A stretch of 64,000 bases of DNA from Agelas oroides (GCA_949130485.1 OX422185.1:18851353-18915352), one strand, 5' to 3'; positions 13,501-28,500 are shown, counted from the stretch's first letter. The notes: a model not told the origin generated them from the letters alone. Program-made: numbers and translations.

Positions 13501-16500
13501 CCAAAAGGAGCTTTGCTACTTGTGTTGTAACCATTGCCAGTGATTTACTGCCAAAGGGAGCTTTGCTACTTGTGTTGTAACCATTGCCAGTGATTTACTG
13601 CCAAAGGGAGCTTTGCTACTTGTGTTGTAACCATTGCCAGTGATTTACTGCCAAAAGGAGCTTTGCTACTTGTGTTGTAACCATTGCCAGTGATTTACTG
13701 CCAAAATGAGCTTTGCTACTTGTGTTGTAACCATTGCCAGTGATTTACTGCCAAAATGGGATGTTGTGACTAGAGAGTGTTCAAACACAATACTGTACAT
13801 TTCACTTCCTACCCCTCCCTCCCTTTCTCTCTCTCCTTTATTTCACTCCTCACTCCCTCCCTCCCCCCCTCAGCCTCCCAGTGCAATGTTTCTCTCCATT
13901 GGTCTCAACCAAAAGGTCAGGAACAGCATCCAGACAGTCTTCACCCTGGCTCATCGTCATAGCAACATACTCCGGGAGGGATGGAAGAACCTACTAGACT
14001 GCTTACTAGCACTGTTCAAGGCAAAACTTCTACCAGAAGGACTTGTGGAGGTGTGTGTGTGTGTGTATGTGTGTGGGTGGGTTGGGAGTGTGGCTTGCAA
14101 CATTTAGCATGTTGATTGATTGATTGATTGATTGATTGAATTTGATTATTTTACCAATGAGGAATAAATACATGAGCGGTCAATGCCTAAATGCACAACC
14201 CTAAACCTCAACTGGAAATAAAAATTTAAAAGTAGAGGAAAGTTAAAAGCCAGCCAGTTGCTGGAAATCGAAACCAGAGCTACCAGTGCTCACCAGCACT
14301 CACAATCCTCTCTATGTACTGTACAGGTGGTACTGAATGCCTCAGTCGCACACCTGGCAACCACTCAGTACATGTCATCAAATATGTTGCATCCCTCCAC
14401 AATGATATCATATTCCATATTGTACTATACTTGGCAAATTCAGAAAGCTTAGAAATTGCTGCAGAAGGCGAAGATGGCCTCCCCAACATACACCCACATA
14501 ATTATATGACCTAAAGTGCATAGGAACGGGTGACTAAAGTAAGAGTGTGTAACTCTATGAAATTTGAAACTGGTCGGAATTTACCATGAGTACTAAAAAT
14601 AGTAACACGTACTGCTCATGCTGTGTAGACATTGCCCGGACTTAACACGTCCAAGTCACCCATTCTTATATGGTCTTGTATGACCTATGATACACCTTCA
14701 TCTCGAGCTGTTTGTGTGACATCCTGTTTCATGAAGTAGTGATACCATTTGGTCGTACTAGTGAGGAGAGCTTTATTTATTGAAGTGAAACTGTATTCTG
14801 CCTTGGGAGGGAGATTAACTGCAAATAAACTTGCACAAAGAATTGGAAAACAACTTGACTTGCATTTGGTACATACGGTCCTAATATTGCATTATTTATG
14901 AATCTCTAAACACCTTAGCTAACAGTGTTTCTTGTTAGACGAACAGCTGGCAGAGACCCCACTTCATGCATACGGATGATTCCTGTCATTAATGGCTCCA
15001 TTATTACTCACAATGCATTATTGTCCCTCCCTCCTCCCTGCCCACTCTTCCCCCTCTCCACTTCCCTCGTTCATTCCCCCCCCCCTCTCAGGTTGATGAC
15101 TTTCTCCACCCCGAGGGTAAAGTGTCTCTATTTCGTGAGGAAACTCCAGTTCGGACTGACTCTTCCCTTCTCAGCTCCCTCTACTTCTACTGGGTCAGCA
15201 ATGACCAATCAGGAAAGGCCCTCACCCCAAGCGAAATACGAGCACGAAAAACTGCACTCAAGTGTATTAAGGTACAATACAATGTACAATGTACCTGACG
15301 TCATTCACGTAATAAGTGTTCCCCGTTTTTCTCCGCTTTTCCGTGTATTATACTAATCGCAAGACAGAGAACAAAAGTGGGGGAGGCCTGGGAGCGAGGC
15401 TACTCAAAAAACAATGAATGAGATAAATAAGTTAACTGTGCTCACAAACAGCAGAGATTCTCGTCCTAGCTTTTTGGTCACATGTCATAACTTCATGCAT
15501 GTACTTTTAGGTAAATTTACTGCTAGTTGATACACAATCTGTTGGATCAGCACTGCACTTTGCTCACGCTCTGTGCATCTGGAGGTGATGGTCCTAAATA
15601 TTCCCCCATGATGATAAATCATCTCTATATATTGTGAATGTAAAGATGTGCTGATATCAACTGGCATGCTTCTGGCAGGATATTAATAGGGTTTCAGTAA
15701 CAGCACAAAGTCCACTCATCAAAGTGCAGCGACCTAGCTGCCACCCACATTCCAGTATTATGAGGAAATATTATTGAGCTAGCAGTGTCTGCACTGATAA
15801 TTACTACTTTGCATGTAATGCTTTTGAAAGCAGTCAAACAATTCTCACAAGTTGTAACCCATGGACTATTTCTGAGCCAGTGTTGTTTTAGGTAACTTTT
15901 AACTAAATAACTTAGTATGGCCTTTGAAAATTTTAGTTACCATATTTCTTCGATCAGACGCCATGGCTACTGTTTATTTCGCTGCTCATTTTGTGCGGCT
16001 ACTATTCAAGGGTGGCGTTTATTTCTTTGGAAAGCCTGGAGACATCAATGACAGCTGGATGGGGTACATACGAGTGAGACGGTGACGGTTGCTAGACACT
16101 GTCAGTAGTATGCGCAGCCTCTCAGTCCTGCTGTCAGCCGTGGGAACGACTCGTACAACACAAACAGTCCTAGCGCTAAGCGTGGTGACCGTCGTCAGAA
16201 ATCATTCGCACACATGTGCACATGCTGCATTTACTAGCCGCGGCTACTATTTGAGGGTTGTGTTTATTTTGTTCAAGAGCTTCGGATTGTGCGGCTACTA
16301 TTCGAGGGCGGCGTCTATTTGAGGGTGGCATCTATTCGAAGAAATACGGTAATCAAAACTACAACTAACTAAAATTACTGTCCAAACTGGACTCTGCACA
16401 TGTGTAGGACTGTCATCCAGAACAGCTGTTCTCAGAGTCTAAATTCCTGCGTCAAGACTCTCTCCTGGAGCTGACAAAGGCACTCACATTTGCGTCACGA

Positions 16501-19500
16501 GGTCCAGAACACCACCAGACGTTGGGGACACTCTTTGACGAGGACTCTGCTGTGTTCTTCCTAGAGCTGCTAGTGTCAGTGGCACTGGAGAATAAGTGAG
16601 TTTATGATTGTATATCAGCCTCATTCCCAAGCTCTCATGTGGGGGAAGAATGAGAGCCTGGGAATGAGCTCATCTACATTGTGTAACATGTACACACTGC
16701 AGACAGTGAGTCCCACCTCCCCTTACGTGGTTACTTTGTGGGATGTGAAATTTTAATTCCTTTGGTTGCCTTGTATGATGTGGGTTGAATTCCTTTGGTT
16801 GCCTTGAGGTTGAATTCCTTGGTTATGTCTGGTATGTCATGACATAAAGTAGTTATTACATAAGCCAAGTCTATATCGATATTTTAAAACAGTGTGCATT
16901 TGCATAATTACGTAGCTGAGATTTACCTGAACACACAAGAAGCTGACACAGAATATAGGAAATTTGAACCAACAAACCTATATTCCTACTTGTGAAAGGT
17001 TACAACTTACCAAACACTAGCATACTAAGTTAATGCGTCATTTAAGACTTTTTCCATGCAGTGATAGATTACAATTTCAGAAATGAACCTCATATGATGA
17101 CATATCATCATATCATGACATAAAATTACACGACATAATGATCTAGAATTTAGCCATGTTGTGGCAGCCCTAGTAGGATGTGAGGTTTATTTCCCTTGAG
17201 AAGTAGCCTCATTCCCAGGCCCACTGGGGAGGACATGGGAATGAGACTAGGTAAGGTGGGGGTAGTGGTAGAGGGGCATGGCATATGGAAGCCAACCACC
17301 TTCCCTTGGTTGCTGTGTGAAGATAATGCACTCATGCGTTATTAAGTGCATGCGACAGTGGAATGTACCTAACAAGGAAGTGCATTTAGTCTGTGCTTTA
17401 TTTACAACCAACACTTAATGCCAAATATGTGCTTTTAAGATCTTAACAATGTGCAAGTTTCCCTTGGTTGCTGAGTGTAGGGATGTCCCTTGGTTGCTAT
17501 GGAGCTGTTCCTGTATAGCTACCACTTGGGGAATTTCAGACAGCCATGACAGACTGCATCAATGATAAAGTTAACTGACAGACCTTACAGTTACTGTTTG
17601 GAAGGTGCTAATAAGCTGAATGTGCTTAACAATTGCCGAGTGTAGGAATATCCCTTGGTTGCTATATTGGCAGTTGCAGCTCTGGGATTGTCTTGGATTG
17701 TAAGCTGCAACTTAGAGGTAATTACTGATTTCAAACAACTGACAGACTGCATCAGTAGCCTTGCAAGTATATGGGCCAAGTTGTCGTGAAAGTTTATAAT
17801 TTTACCATGGCCCCAGCCCATGTCGAATTTTTGTTACTAAATTTAACTTGGTAGTTGCTCTGCCACGACCCACCAATAGTAGAATGATATTATCATGCTA
17901 GAAAATGTAGAACATTGTGGGGGTGAGCCTGAGCAAGCAGCTACTATGGCTACACATAAAGAGACTAAGCTGAAGTCATGAGCTGGATTGGTAGCGTTTA
18001 TGAGTGCCGTTTATGCACGGGCCTTACCTGAAGCGATCTCAACCCGGCGTGTATAATTCGTACCGTCTGCGAGCAGCCTGCTGTTGATGGTCCGTAGCTG
18101 CCGTGACAAACAAGAAGTAAGGTGCCGTACATGCTTTAACTTGAGCCGTCTCCACTACGGTTGCCGACGCTGCACTCTGGCAGTAGCCCAGCATTGCCAT
18201 AAGTGCACGAGGATGTTCAATTTTCAGAAAATATTTATGTGTATTTAAAAATTTATGGTATATGGCCGCAAGCAGACATACACACGTGTCTTGCAATGCA
18301 GTCCCACTAGTATGGGGCTCGCTCAGCCTCACCCCAATAAATATGTGCACAACTTCTCTCGCTGTTACTTAACTGTTACAAAACTAAGCTACTGTTCTAC
18401 CTGTTACTAAATGTAGCTTTGCTGGATGTGATATTGCCCAATCAATAAGTGCACAGTATTCAAGACAGGCTAAAACATTGGGCACACACATGCACTTTTG
18501 TGGCCTTTCTCAACAATACTATAATGAGCTGCCAGTCTAGTTCAGGCTACATGAGTGTAGTCAGTGCCATAGAAACATGATCCTTCTCTTCATCGTGCAA
18601 CCTTGCAGATATCATGAGCTGTAGCTTCAGAATTGGTGCTCTTTGCCAGTCTAGTTCAGGCTACGCAAGTGTACTAGCATAGTCAGCACCATAGCAACAT
18701 ACATCTTCATCTTGCTGCCACTTCCAAAATTGGTCAATGAATAGGTAACCGAGATAGGATTACCTATGCACAGCCCTTTCCTAATGCAGTTAAAATGATA
18801 TTCATTACATTACTAGAAAACAATTGTTACTAATGAACTCAGGAATGCAAGATTCCATGAGGCCAGTTGTGCATGTTCATTCACACCGTGGTGAACGTCA
18901 ACACAAATATTCATAGAACTGGATCACTAATACTTCACATGCACATTTAGCATGTATCATATTATTTCCCAGAAGTTGTGGCGTTTGTATCTACAGTGTT
19001 TCTTCTTATACAATTATTTAATTCAGTGTCGTGACATCTGGTATAGTATTTGTGCACTGAACGTTTCTTTGATGAAAAGAACCATGAAGAACAGGTTGCT
19101 GAGGGATAGTGGGAGCTCTCTTGAAAACGTTCAAAAAAAAAAAGAAGCCAGTGATCTATAATTAAGCTATTTAGCTTATCAATCTCTGGATATGTACAAG
19201 GTGTAATATGCACTGCACCTTCTCAAACTTTGCAAGCTAGCAGAAACAGATCGTGACTAACAAGGCCCTGGATTGTGCTGATCTCATATCGATCTTCTAT
19301 TCTTCCTGTAGTAAAGGAAGTGTGGTACCTTCTCAGCTAGTTGATGTTTACACCACTACAGCAATACTTCAGCTTTCCACCCCCAGCCATCATGTTACCA
19401 AGGAGATGGAAGCTGTTGATTCTTCTTCAGTTTAGATCAGGCTATAGTATCTTCTTACAGTGAAAACCACTCCCAACTGTCACCTAATGAGCTCCTAGGG

Positions 19501-22500
19501 CTGCTGCAGGAAGTTGCAGCTTCTGAAACCACAACTGGTGTAGAAAACAGACCCATGTTATTTGCTGATATCGGCTGATCTTCTATTCTTCCTGTAGTAA
19601 AGGAAGCGTGGTACCTTCTCAGCTAATTAATGTTTACAGCAATACTTCAGGTTTCCACTCCCAGCCAGGTAGTCTTGTACACACCATCATGTCACCAAGG
19701 AGAGTACAGTCAAGTGATGTTCTTCCTCAGTCAAGATCAGGCCGTAGTATCATCTTACAGTGAAAACCACTCCCAACTGTCAACTAATGAGCTCCTAAGG
19801 CTGCTACAGGAAGTTACAGCTTCTAAACCACAACTGGTGTAGAAAACAGACCCATGTTATTTCGTGTGAGGAAGTGGCGACATCAACATGATGATATAGC
19901 ACTGGATCACTCATAAGTTCACATTACATTTTTATTCACATAAATTATTTACATTAATTAATCACATACATTTGTATCTGCCTGTTACAGTGTTTCTTAG
20001 TGTGCAATTATGTTCTTCAGTGTCGTTATGAACTGGACATCTGTTGTAGTGTTTGTGTGCTGAGTTTCTGTGAAGGTGTAGTGTAGAACAGACGCAACTG
20101 TTTTCAACTGGCTGAGGAGTGGAGATCTTTAATGGAGGTTTGTCAAATTGTACAAAGTTAGATTGTCCAGTGACAATATTATTATGTGTACAGTCGTGTT
20201 CCAATGTATCATTGTGAACTGGACAGCGATGATAGTAACAAACATTCACTGAATTTCCATGGACGTGCAATGAACTGCAAATACACCGATCTTCTACTGC
20301 CTGGGGAGTGTCCAGTCGACCATCACTTGGTACAATCAATCCAGGAACAGTGTTCTTACTCGTACAATTGTGCTCCATAGTATCATTGTGCAGCGGACAT
20401 CTGTGACTGTATTTGTGTGTCAACCTTCCCTGGACGTGTGAGGATAAACAAATGCAAGCATCTTCCCCTCTCTTTCCAGCATGGATGGTCTCTGACTCTT
20501 CAACAGCCACTGCAATTTCTGTGGGAGAAATCCAACAACGAGTGAAGCTCATGATGTGTAGCCAACATGAACATTTTTTGCGGTCCCGCATTACATATAA
20601 ACTCGCTTCTGAGCATGCGCAATCGAAAGGGTCTTTCCCTACTCGGAATTCCCCTTACCGGCTTCTTTCGATTCACGTTGGAAATGAGCATAGGGCGGTT
20701 ATACATCCCCCCACAGTACTATTACGCACAACGCACACACGCAGCTGCAGAATAAATACACAATTATGTTTTATAAACAAACTTAGCTAGTAGTCTCGGG
20801 AGGAGGGTCTGGGAACGAGACGATCTGTTTGTAGCCAATGTGGATGAATATATTTGGGCCCGAGAGACAGCAACAAAAAAAATACATTTTTTTGTCGTAT
20901 TGGGCTTGCCACAGAGTTGCAGCATATCTGGGCTCCGAAGCAGCTTTTTTAAAAGCATACAATGGTTGTACTACACACACTAGCTGCTATCGGGAGCTCG
21001 ATGAATTCATGTAAAGTACACCTTGCGTGTGCGTGGAAACTATGGAGCTATTTATACCACAGTTTACATACCCGCAGCAAAGGCTTGTGGCCGCCACCGA
21101 TCACCGCCGTGCCTGTAAACAGTTCGTCCCTCCTGCACTGCCTCGAAGGTTAACACAAACGACCACGAACCTCGTGCGATGTTCGGTCTGCTCGCTGCCA
21201 TCACTGTTCGCGCGTCGAATAGTATTGGAGATATTGTAAATATACACTGCACAAGTCTGGTGGAAAGTACTGAAGGCGGCAGCAACGACCTACACGTTCG
21301 TGATCGCAGACTATTTTCGACAGTAAGCGAGAGCGCAAATGCAATCTGCAGCAAGTGTGGCGGTGTTATAAGTTACACTTATAGGCTTACTATGATTACG
21401 AACCTCCGTTTCCGGATGAATTCCGGCGGCAGCACGTTATTAACGCTTGTCTTATTCGGAATGTCACTATGAATACGTTTCCTTGCCGGTATGAATTCCC
21501 TTAACTGTTGGAGTACGCACCTACACTAGGAGACATCCTGGATACAGCAACCTTACCAGAAGAAGAAAAGATGCTAAGCTCCTTAGATAGATAGAATTTT
21601 ATTTTGACATCAGGAATGCTGTATCTACATATCAGTAGATTTTCATACAGGTCAAACAGACAAACAAAAAATGATAGTCACTACACAGTACCAAAAGCAA
21701 GGCTCTATAAGGTTACTTAATAACCACAACACATGCACAGGACTATGAAATAATGCCCTCGAGCACTACAGAATTATAAAATAGCTTACTTACTAAAGTT
21801 TACAAGAAGTTTTGCTTCGCTTCTTGTAATTTCTAAGTATGCAAGATTGACTTCACAAGCTGCAAACAATGGTGCACACTCTGTCTCCTGCAAGCATCTT
21901 CTTTTCGCATTTGCTATTAAAGTTGTTTAAGTGTGTTTGCTAAGTATGACTAACTTCTGTGCCCAATACTTGTAGTCTGCCAGTGTGTGTGGTGAGTCTT
22001 GGCAGTGAAAGACACTGTTCCTGAAGATCTTGGGCAAGTGCAACAACAAGTTGGCTCCTCAATACTAGGTTGAGTGCAACAAGAAGCGGTGTTTGAATAC
22101 CCATTAATTGAGGTGGGTAGAACATCTGGGTTTAGCAGCTTTTCAGCATACTCTGTAGGTGTCATGAAGCTGTGCACTACAAAACCAGAACTTGCCAGCT
22201 TGGTTCTTCAGGTGAGAGAGGTGTCTCACTGTTGACGGTTCCAAGTCTTCAAAGTATGCTTTAAGAATATTAAAAACAGCCTCTGCAACTGCCATCATGC
22301 ATGCACCCACATCAACATGCTCAGGGTATGCTGCTGACTCGAGCTTTACAACATGCAGGGGAACATGTGGTGTGTCAGGCAGAGTCTTGAGGATGATGAC
22401 CGACGGGTGACCATTTTGTGTGTTGTTAATCAAACTCCGTCAATGGTAGAATAGGAGAGGTAGAGGAGAGAGAAGCAGAAGAGAGAAAGAGGAGAAGAGA

Positions 22501-25500
22501 AGGAGAGGAGAGAAAGAGGAAAAGGAGAAAGAAGATTAATTGCTCATGCATGCACGTGCACACATGCATGTGGACCTACCTCAAGGTGAGTGCAAGCTGG
22601 TCTGAGAAGCAGCAGTATAACATCTGAAACGGGAACACTTGGAACTGCTCAGGTAAGGGAATAAGTGATGAGATAGGTATCTCATACTGACCACCATAGT
22701 CTGGAAAATAATAAGTATTATAAATTAGCTTGGAAGCTTTTGGTGCTATCTCTCCTCTGTTGATTGATTGGATAGAGTTCAGGAATGTTATTAACTCCAT
22801 TATCCTTGGGGTGGGAAAGCTTTGAAGAGGAATGAAAGGAGAAATGAAATGGGGAGTGGAAAAATGAATAAGTTCTTACCTTGATCAGCAAGTTGTTGGT
22901 GCAGACTTGATGGCTCATTGTCATGGAGCTCAAAGAGAATAGTGCCTCAGTCCTGGGTGCACTCATTACAAATTCAAGCCGAGCTTCGATTCTGCTGAGT
23001 TTCAAAATTGTTGCCTCTCAGATCTGGTAATACTCCAGCCACTTGGTCGTACTGTTGTTGGATGTGCTTGAATTCCGGGTGGTCTCTGACATAGTCCTTC
23101 CCCAGCATAAGAGTTAACAGGAAGGGTCTGTCACGAAATGGAGAGCTGTCATTGGTGTATAAGCCTGAGGATAAGTAAACCTCGTGACAGCACGATCTCT
23201 CCTAGAGATGGCTTGGTAGAGGTGTGTGCCTGTCGGGAATGTTGATGTGATGTTTGACAGTTCGTGTAATCCCAGGAATGGATATTTCCTTGTTGACATG
23301 CCTCTAAGGTACGTTGCAGTGCTGTCAGAGTTAACTGAGAATCTCCAATCGTTGTGGGAGAAATTTAGTGCAATGTGGATGCTTGCGCCAAGAAGACTGA
23401 TCGATGTGTCTGCTACCACCATATCCAAGTTCAGTGATTGTAAAGAAACGCGACTATGGAAATGGCTTTCATCTGTCCGTATTTGAAATACATGAAGTAG
23501 TATCGGTATGTTATGTGTGGCTGTAATGTGCCACAAACTGGGTTTCAATGCTGTTGGAAATAGCTGTGATATCGTCTTTGTAAATGGGGAAATAAAATGG
23601 AAGGGTATTTGAATGTCTGGCGGTTGTAACCAGGTTGTTGGATCTAGTCTGGGATAGGAGTGACAAACCTTCGATTGTTGGAATAAGAATGTTTGTGTAG
23701 AAGCAAGAAGTGTATCACTGGACTTGATTTGTTCTGCTTCTTCTGGTGTGGCAGTGTCATTTACCTAAGATGTTGAGACTTGTAACTCCATGAATTTGAA
23801 GCCAGGGTTGAAGTTAGCAAGTGGACGTAGTATTGGGTAGTAAGTCGTGTTAAAGAAGTCGCATTTAGAGAGGTACGGTCGTTGGTCGGTGACTTTGCGA
23901 GTGGTGTAAATTCTCTCCTCTCCGAATGCGCATGTCTTGAAAGCAAGTAGTGACCTAAAGTAGTGAAAACTTGATAATATAAGCTTCCTCAAAACACATT
24001 AAGTTAATTAGGAGTTAATTAGGAGACAAATTCCATCAACATCTGTTGTATATGACATCATCTGTCTCAGTGACGTTAGGGTCATTGAAAATGGAGAATT
24101 CCCCTTCCATCAGTAGAGGGGACGATGTCGTGTTGAGATTCGGGTTGCCATTCTGAGGTGGAACAGTGGAGTTCTGTTGGATTAAAATTGTTCTGTAAGC
24201 ATGACGTAATCAGAAATGGCAAGAATTTTCACCTTGCTACCATAAGAAGCTAGGGAGTGAATGTGCTCAATGCAAGAATGCTTTCAGTATTTACTCTCAG
24301 ACCCCTTCTTTGACCCTTTAGGGCCGATAGCGTTTCAGGACCCCTTCTTTGACCCTTGACCTTTGACACTTGACCTTTGACCCTTTAGGGCCATAGCGTT
24401 TCAGGACCCCTTCTTTGACCCTTGGCCTTTGACCCTTTAGGGCCGATAGCGTTTCAGGACCCCTTCTTTAAATAGTTAAACCATTGGTCTATTTTTTAAG
24501 GGTAAAATTTCTCACCAGGTTTCTACTTGCTGAGGGGATTTTTCAACATTGGTTTCCACTGCAGTGCAATTTCCTGTGAACAACAATCCCCAAGTGATTT
24601 TCATTCCTCACTACCATAAGGAACCTGGGCGTGGGTTCAATTTAGTATCTTGTTACTGTTCTCAGTCTCGTTTGATTGGTTGGACCAGAATAACACAGCT
24701 CATTTGGGGATGTTATCATAACTTCAAGAGTTGTTATGCAAACACTTGTGCTAAAGTTACGTAAAAACCATGCCTGGGTTTGTAAATTATGTAGGACAAT
24801 TTCTGGATTTGTAACGCTACTCCTGGATTTGTAAATTATATAAGACAACTTCTCAAAGAATTTTGAAAGTGCATGCACCTAATGAGGCCCAAACCACAGG
24901 CATGTATTTGGTTAATGAAAAGTTTGAGTGTGTAATGGCAATGAAGACTGCTTTGGGGAACCCGCAAAAGTGGTCTAAATCTTGTAACAAATTATCACAA
25001 GTTGGTTTGTGATGTGTACTTAAGCATTCTTTACCTGGGTATTTAACCGCTGACTTCTTTGATCCGTATTTTCACTTCTGTTGTGGAAGTAAAGCTTCCT
25101 TTGTACAATCTGTGTAGGTTCATGACCTTCACCACACCCACCCATTAGCGAGCTTTAGGGCTATCCAACCAGCAAACGCTTCTCCTGACTGGAAACTGCC
25201 TACAGTGCCAGAAATGGAGTTCCTGCGAGGGGAGAGGGGTGGTTTCCGACCAAGGCTTTTCTACAGCCAGCCAAGACAGCCGCCATGTGCACGACAACCC
25301 ATGTCTAAACCCACCCATCTCCCCTATTCAACTCTTTTGCTACCGCAAAACCTATCTTCAAAACAGATTGCACCAACTGATAACGTGCAGCCAAAGTTGG
25401 ATGACAGATTTTCAAGTCATCGATCATTTAAAGGATTTTTTGCCCTCTGCAATAAAAAATGATGTCATCATGCACTCTTGAGGTTAATAAAAGCAGTTTC

Positions 25501-28500
25501 TGTTTTAGTTATGATTAACTTAAACAACACTTATGTGCCTTTAAGTGCGGGATCAGGCAGGCACTGCTATACTGGAAATTGGCAGAAGATGCCAGCCAAA
25601 GTGGTTCGTAATTGTTTGTGCCTATATCCCTTGTGTATGTTGCATTCAACAATGCCTGCACTCTGCATGTCCATACACATCAGATGACATGTCCTCCTGT
25701 GTTCATATGAACCATGAGTTGAGTCTTCCAAGGACGTGACCGTTGAGAAATTAGCAGAAGCTACAAAGCTGTAACTCTTATTAGATTAAGTGGGAAGACG
25801 GATGTACAATGGAACCCTGAGCTGCCTCTTGCGATTTACCTTCCCTTTTCCTTAACAGCTGCGTAACAAACCATCATAACACCATAATTGTGTGTCCATT
25901 AGGGCACTCAAGCCGAAACAGCAATTATTCATTAGCAGATTACAATATTCACTCTCCCAATATCTTATCAATATGCGCTGTGTAGTATTGATATATGAAA
26001 TATCATAACAATCTATCAAAATATTATGATTTATTATACATACGTCTAACTCATGCGAATGTATGTGAGTCAATGGGGAAGCCTTGCAGCTGCATACAGT
26101 TTATAAAAAGCTGTATTTTTCTACTACAAGTTGCGTGAGAATCCGTATCAGGTACTGCGCTGCATCTTCCCTTTTCCTTGTCAACCGACTCCACAGGAGT
26201 TCACAGTTCTGTTTAAAGCTTCAAATCAGCCGCTAGATGAGCACAATCAAGTGAATTCTTTGCACACAGTATGCCGCCATAATAAATCTACGGACAGTGT
26301 TAACGTTTAGTATCAAAATTATGCATCACGAATGGACGAAAGTATGTCAATAGTATGCGGAGGCCGTGGAATTCCATGGCGATTAAGTACATACACAAAT
26401 GGCTGAAACCTAGAAGCTGTGAAAGTGGTTCTTAATTTGTTTTTGCCTTTAAATGTGGGTTACGATGGTACGTAGCAGCCGCTGCTAAACTAGAAATTGG
26501 CAGAAGCTGCCAAGTGATTCTATAATTTGTTGTACCTGTGTATGTTTGCATTCAACAATGCCTGCACTATGCGTATCAGTACACATCAGATGACATGTCC
26601 TCCTGTGTTCATATGAAGCATGAGTTGAGTCTTCCAAGGACGTGACTGTTGAGAACTTAGCAGAAGCTACAAAAGTAGACGCCAATTATAATTCAATTCT
26701 TATTAGATCAAGTGGTGCAGGTCACCGTACTATGTAGGAGGCCCTAGTAATTGGCAGAAGAGACAAAGTGGTTTTTAATTTCATTAGAGGATGCAGGATA
26801 ACTGAAAAGTTTAGAAAAGAATTGTGTGCTATGAATGCTGTATGATACATGTTGCTGTACATGTGCTGTACATGTGCTGTACATGATGTGCCTGTAATAG
26901 TTACATCCCTCCCTGGGGACTTAGTAAGTATCCCAGTTCCGTACCATGCACTGGTGAGTGTCCCAGTTCCATACCATGCACTTGGTAAGTATCCTGGTTG
27001 TATGGTATGGAACTGGGACAATGTGGTCAATTTACAAATTGGTATCCCAATGCCAATCTACAAGACCAAGCATTTAACTTACCTAGGCAACACCACTGTA
27101 GAAGAGAGATGTGAGCAGCATTCTTATATGTTGCCATGGTGATTGTTGTATACCATGATATATGATGTGTCATCACATAAATTGAAACTCATGACGAGTA
27201 CTTACACGTATATGTATTTTATTTCTGTGTTTGCAGGGATCGGATTGGTCTGTTCTGGTCTGAGTTGTCCAATCACCTCTCCCGCATCGTGGTCACTTCT
27301 CACAAACACAGGTAACAGACTTAGTGACTGTCAGGATTGTATTGACCTTGTCCCCATGCCTTTCCACTGTCCTCCAGTTTTTTTGATTGCTTGCAATATG
27401 CAAAAACAGAGGGGGGGCTGGTATATTTTATCACGTGAATGACATCAGTGTCTACCTGCGAAGAGTGTCTGGGAATGAGGCCAGCCAGCCATGTGATAGT
27501 CTTGTTCCCAGACCCTCAGCAAGACCCCATGTACCATACCAAGGGTCTGGGAACAAGACTAGTACATTAAGTGTTCCAGCAAATATTCCCACTTTGACAC
27601 TCTACTTGCCAGCCATGTGTTGGGGACTGGTGCAGGGACTGCCCTCTTTCTGTGAGGTCTCCCTCCTTTGTGATGTTTGTACTTCCTGTACCTCATGTAG
27701 GAAGTACTCACAAACCACAGATGAGACATACCTAGGAGGTACTCTGAACCAAAAGCTTGTCGCCCACTGTTATCCCCAAACATGGACAACCAATGATATT
27801 GTTAGGATGCATGTTTACATATTCAAGTGCCAACCAATTAGAGGCGATGATTATGCACCATCTTAATACCTCCTTTGTAGTACTCCCCCACCTCCAAGGT
27901 AACAAGCAGATATTATATCTGTCACGTCTTGATTGCGCCACTTCGTTCATAGAACTGTAGATATTGCCGAACTTTTAGATGTTATGAAGCGAAAGTAGAG
28001 AAAAGTGAAGAGGCCGGCAGTCACCGGGAACCAAATCCAGAGCTGAGAGAACACCCGGTCACATGCTTAGCAACAACGGCTTATATAAGTCTACACAGCA
28101 TGTGCAGTGCGTGTTACTATTTTTAGTACATGTACTGGTGGTAAATTCTGACTGGTTTCAAATTTTACAGAGTTGCATGCTCTTACTCTAGTCGCCTGTT
28201 CTTATGCGCTCTTGTGTCCTATTGTGTCCTTGAGTTTATCAGAAAAACAGACATTGTTGTTTGTTTTTTAATCCCTACTGCGTTACATTTTACTCTGCAT
28301 TCACTTGTTGCTAGGTTTCTTCTGGAGCGTGCGGTGGTGGGAATACTACGACTAGCCATCAGACTCATGAGCAGAGAGACCCTGGCCTCACAGGTGAGTG
28401 TCCGTGGTTGCAATTGAGAATTGTGATTGAGAATATGAATGAGAGATTCAACGGCTAGAAACATTGGTTATCGACAGCTGAACTTCTCGCTGATGATGGA

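Larger units (their letters stand above)
21945..24000 (-). pseudogene. Decayed minus-strand gene with an extended-Tudor-like exon
   Basis: A chain of minus-strand coding-like pieces runs from about 23990 down to 21950: KCDFFNTTYYPILRPLANF, then HIALNFSHNDWRFSVNSD, then RIEARLEFVMSAPRTEAL (ending at a gtaaga donor at 22880), then the Tudor-like exon at 22580-22700, then PLHVVKLESAAYPEHVDVG. Frames shift or stop several times between pieces, and the splice phases around the Tudor exon do not match. I therefore read it as a broken gene nested in the GBF1 intron. The pieces outside the Tudor segment match nothing I recognise. Confidence 0.5.

Noticed and set aside
12481-13757. CRISPR-like array
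   Set aside because: Units abut without variable spacers. It is a minisatellite in a GBF1 intron.
18039-18350. A further copy of the Cys/His module (CVC and nearby His)
   Set aside because: Only a few residues align and the CPxHND core is absent. Similarity is too weak.
25520-26720. LTR-flanked element
   Set aside because: The direct repeats are diverged and only about 660 bp lie between them, with no recognisable internal gene. No end motifs or target duplications were seen.
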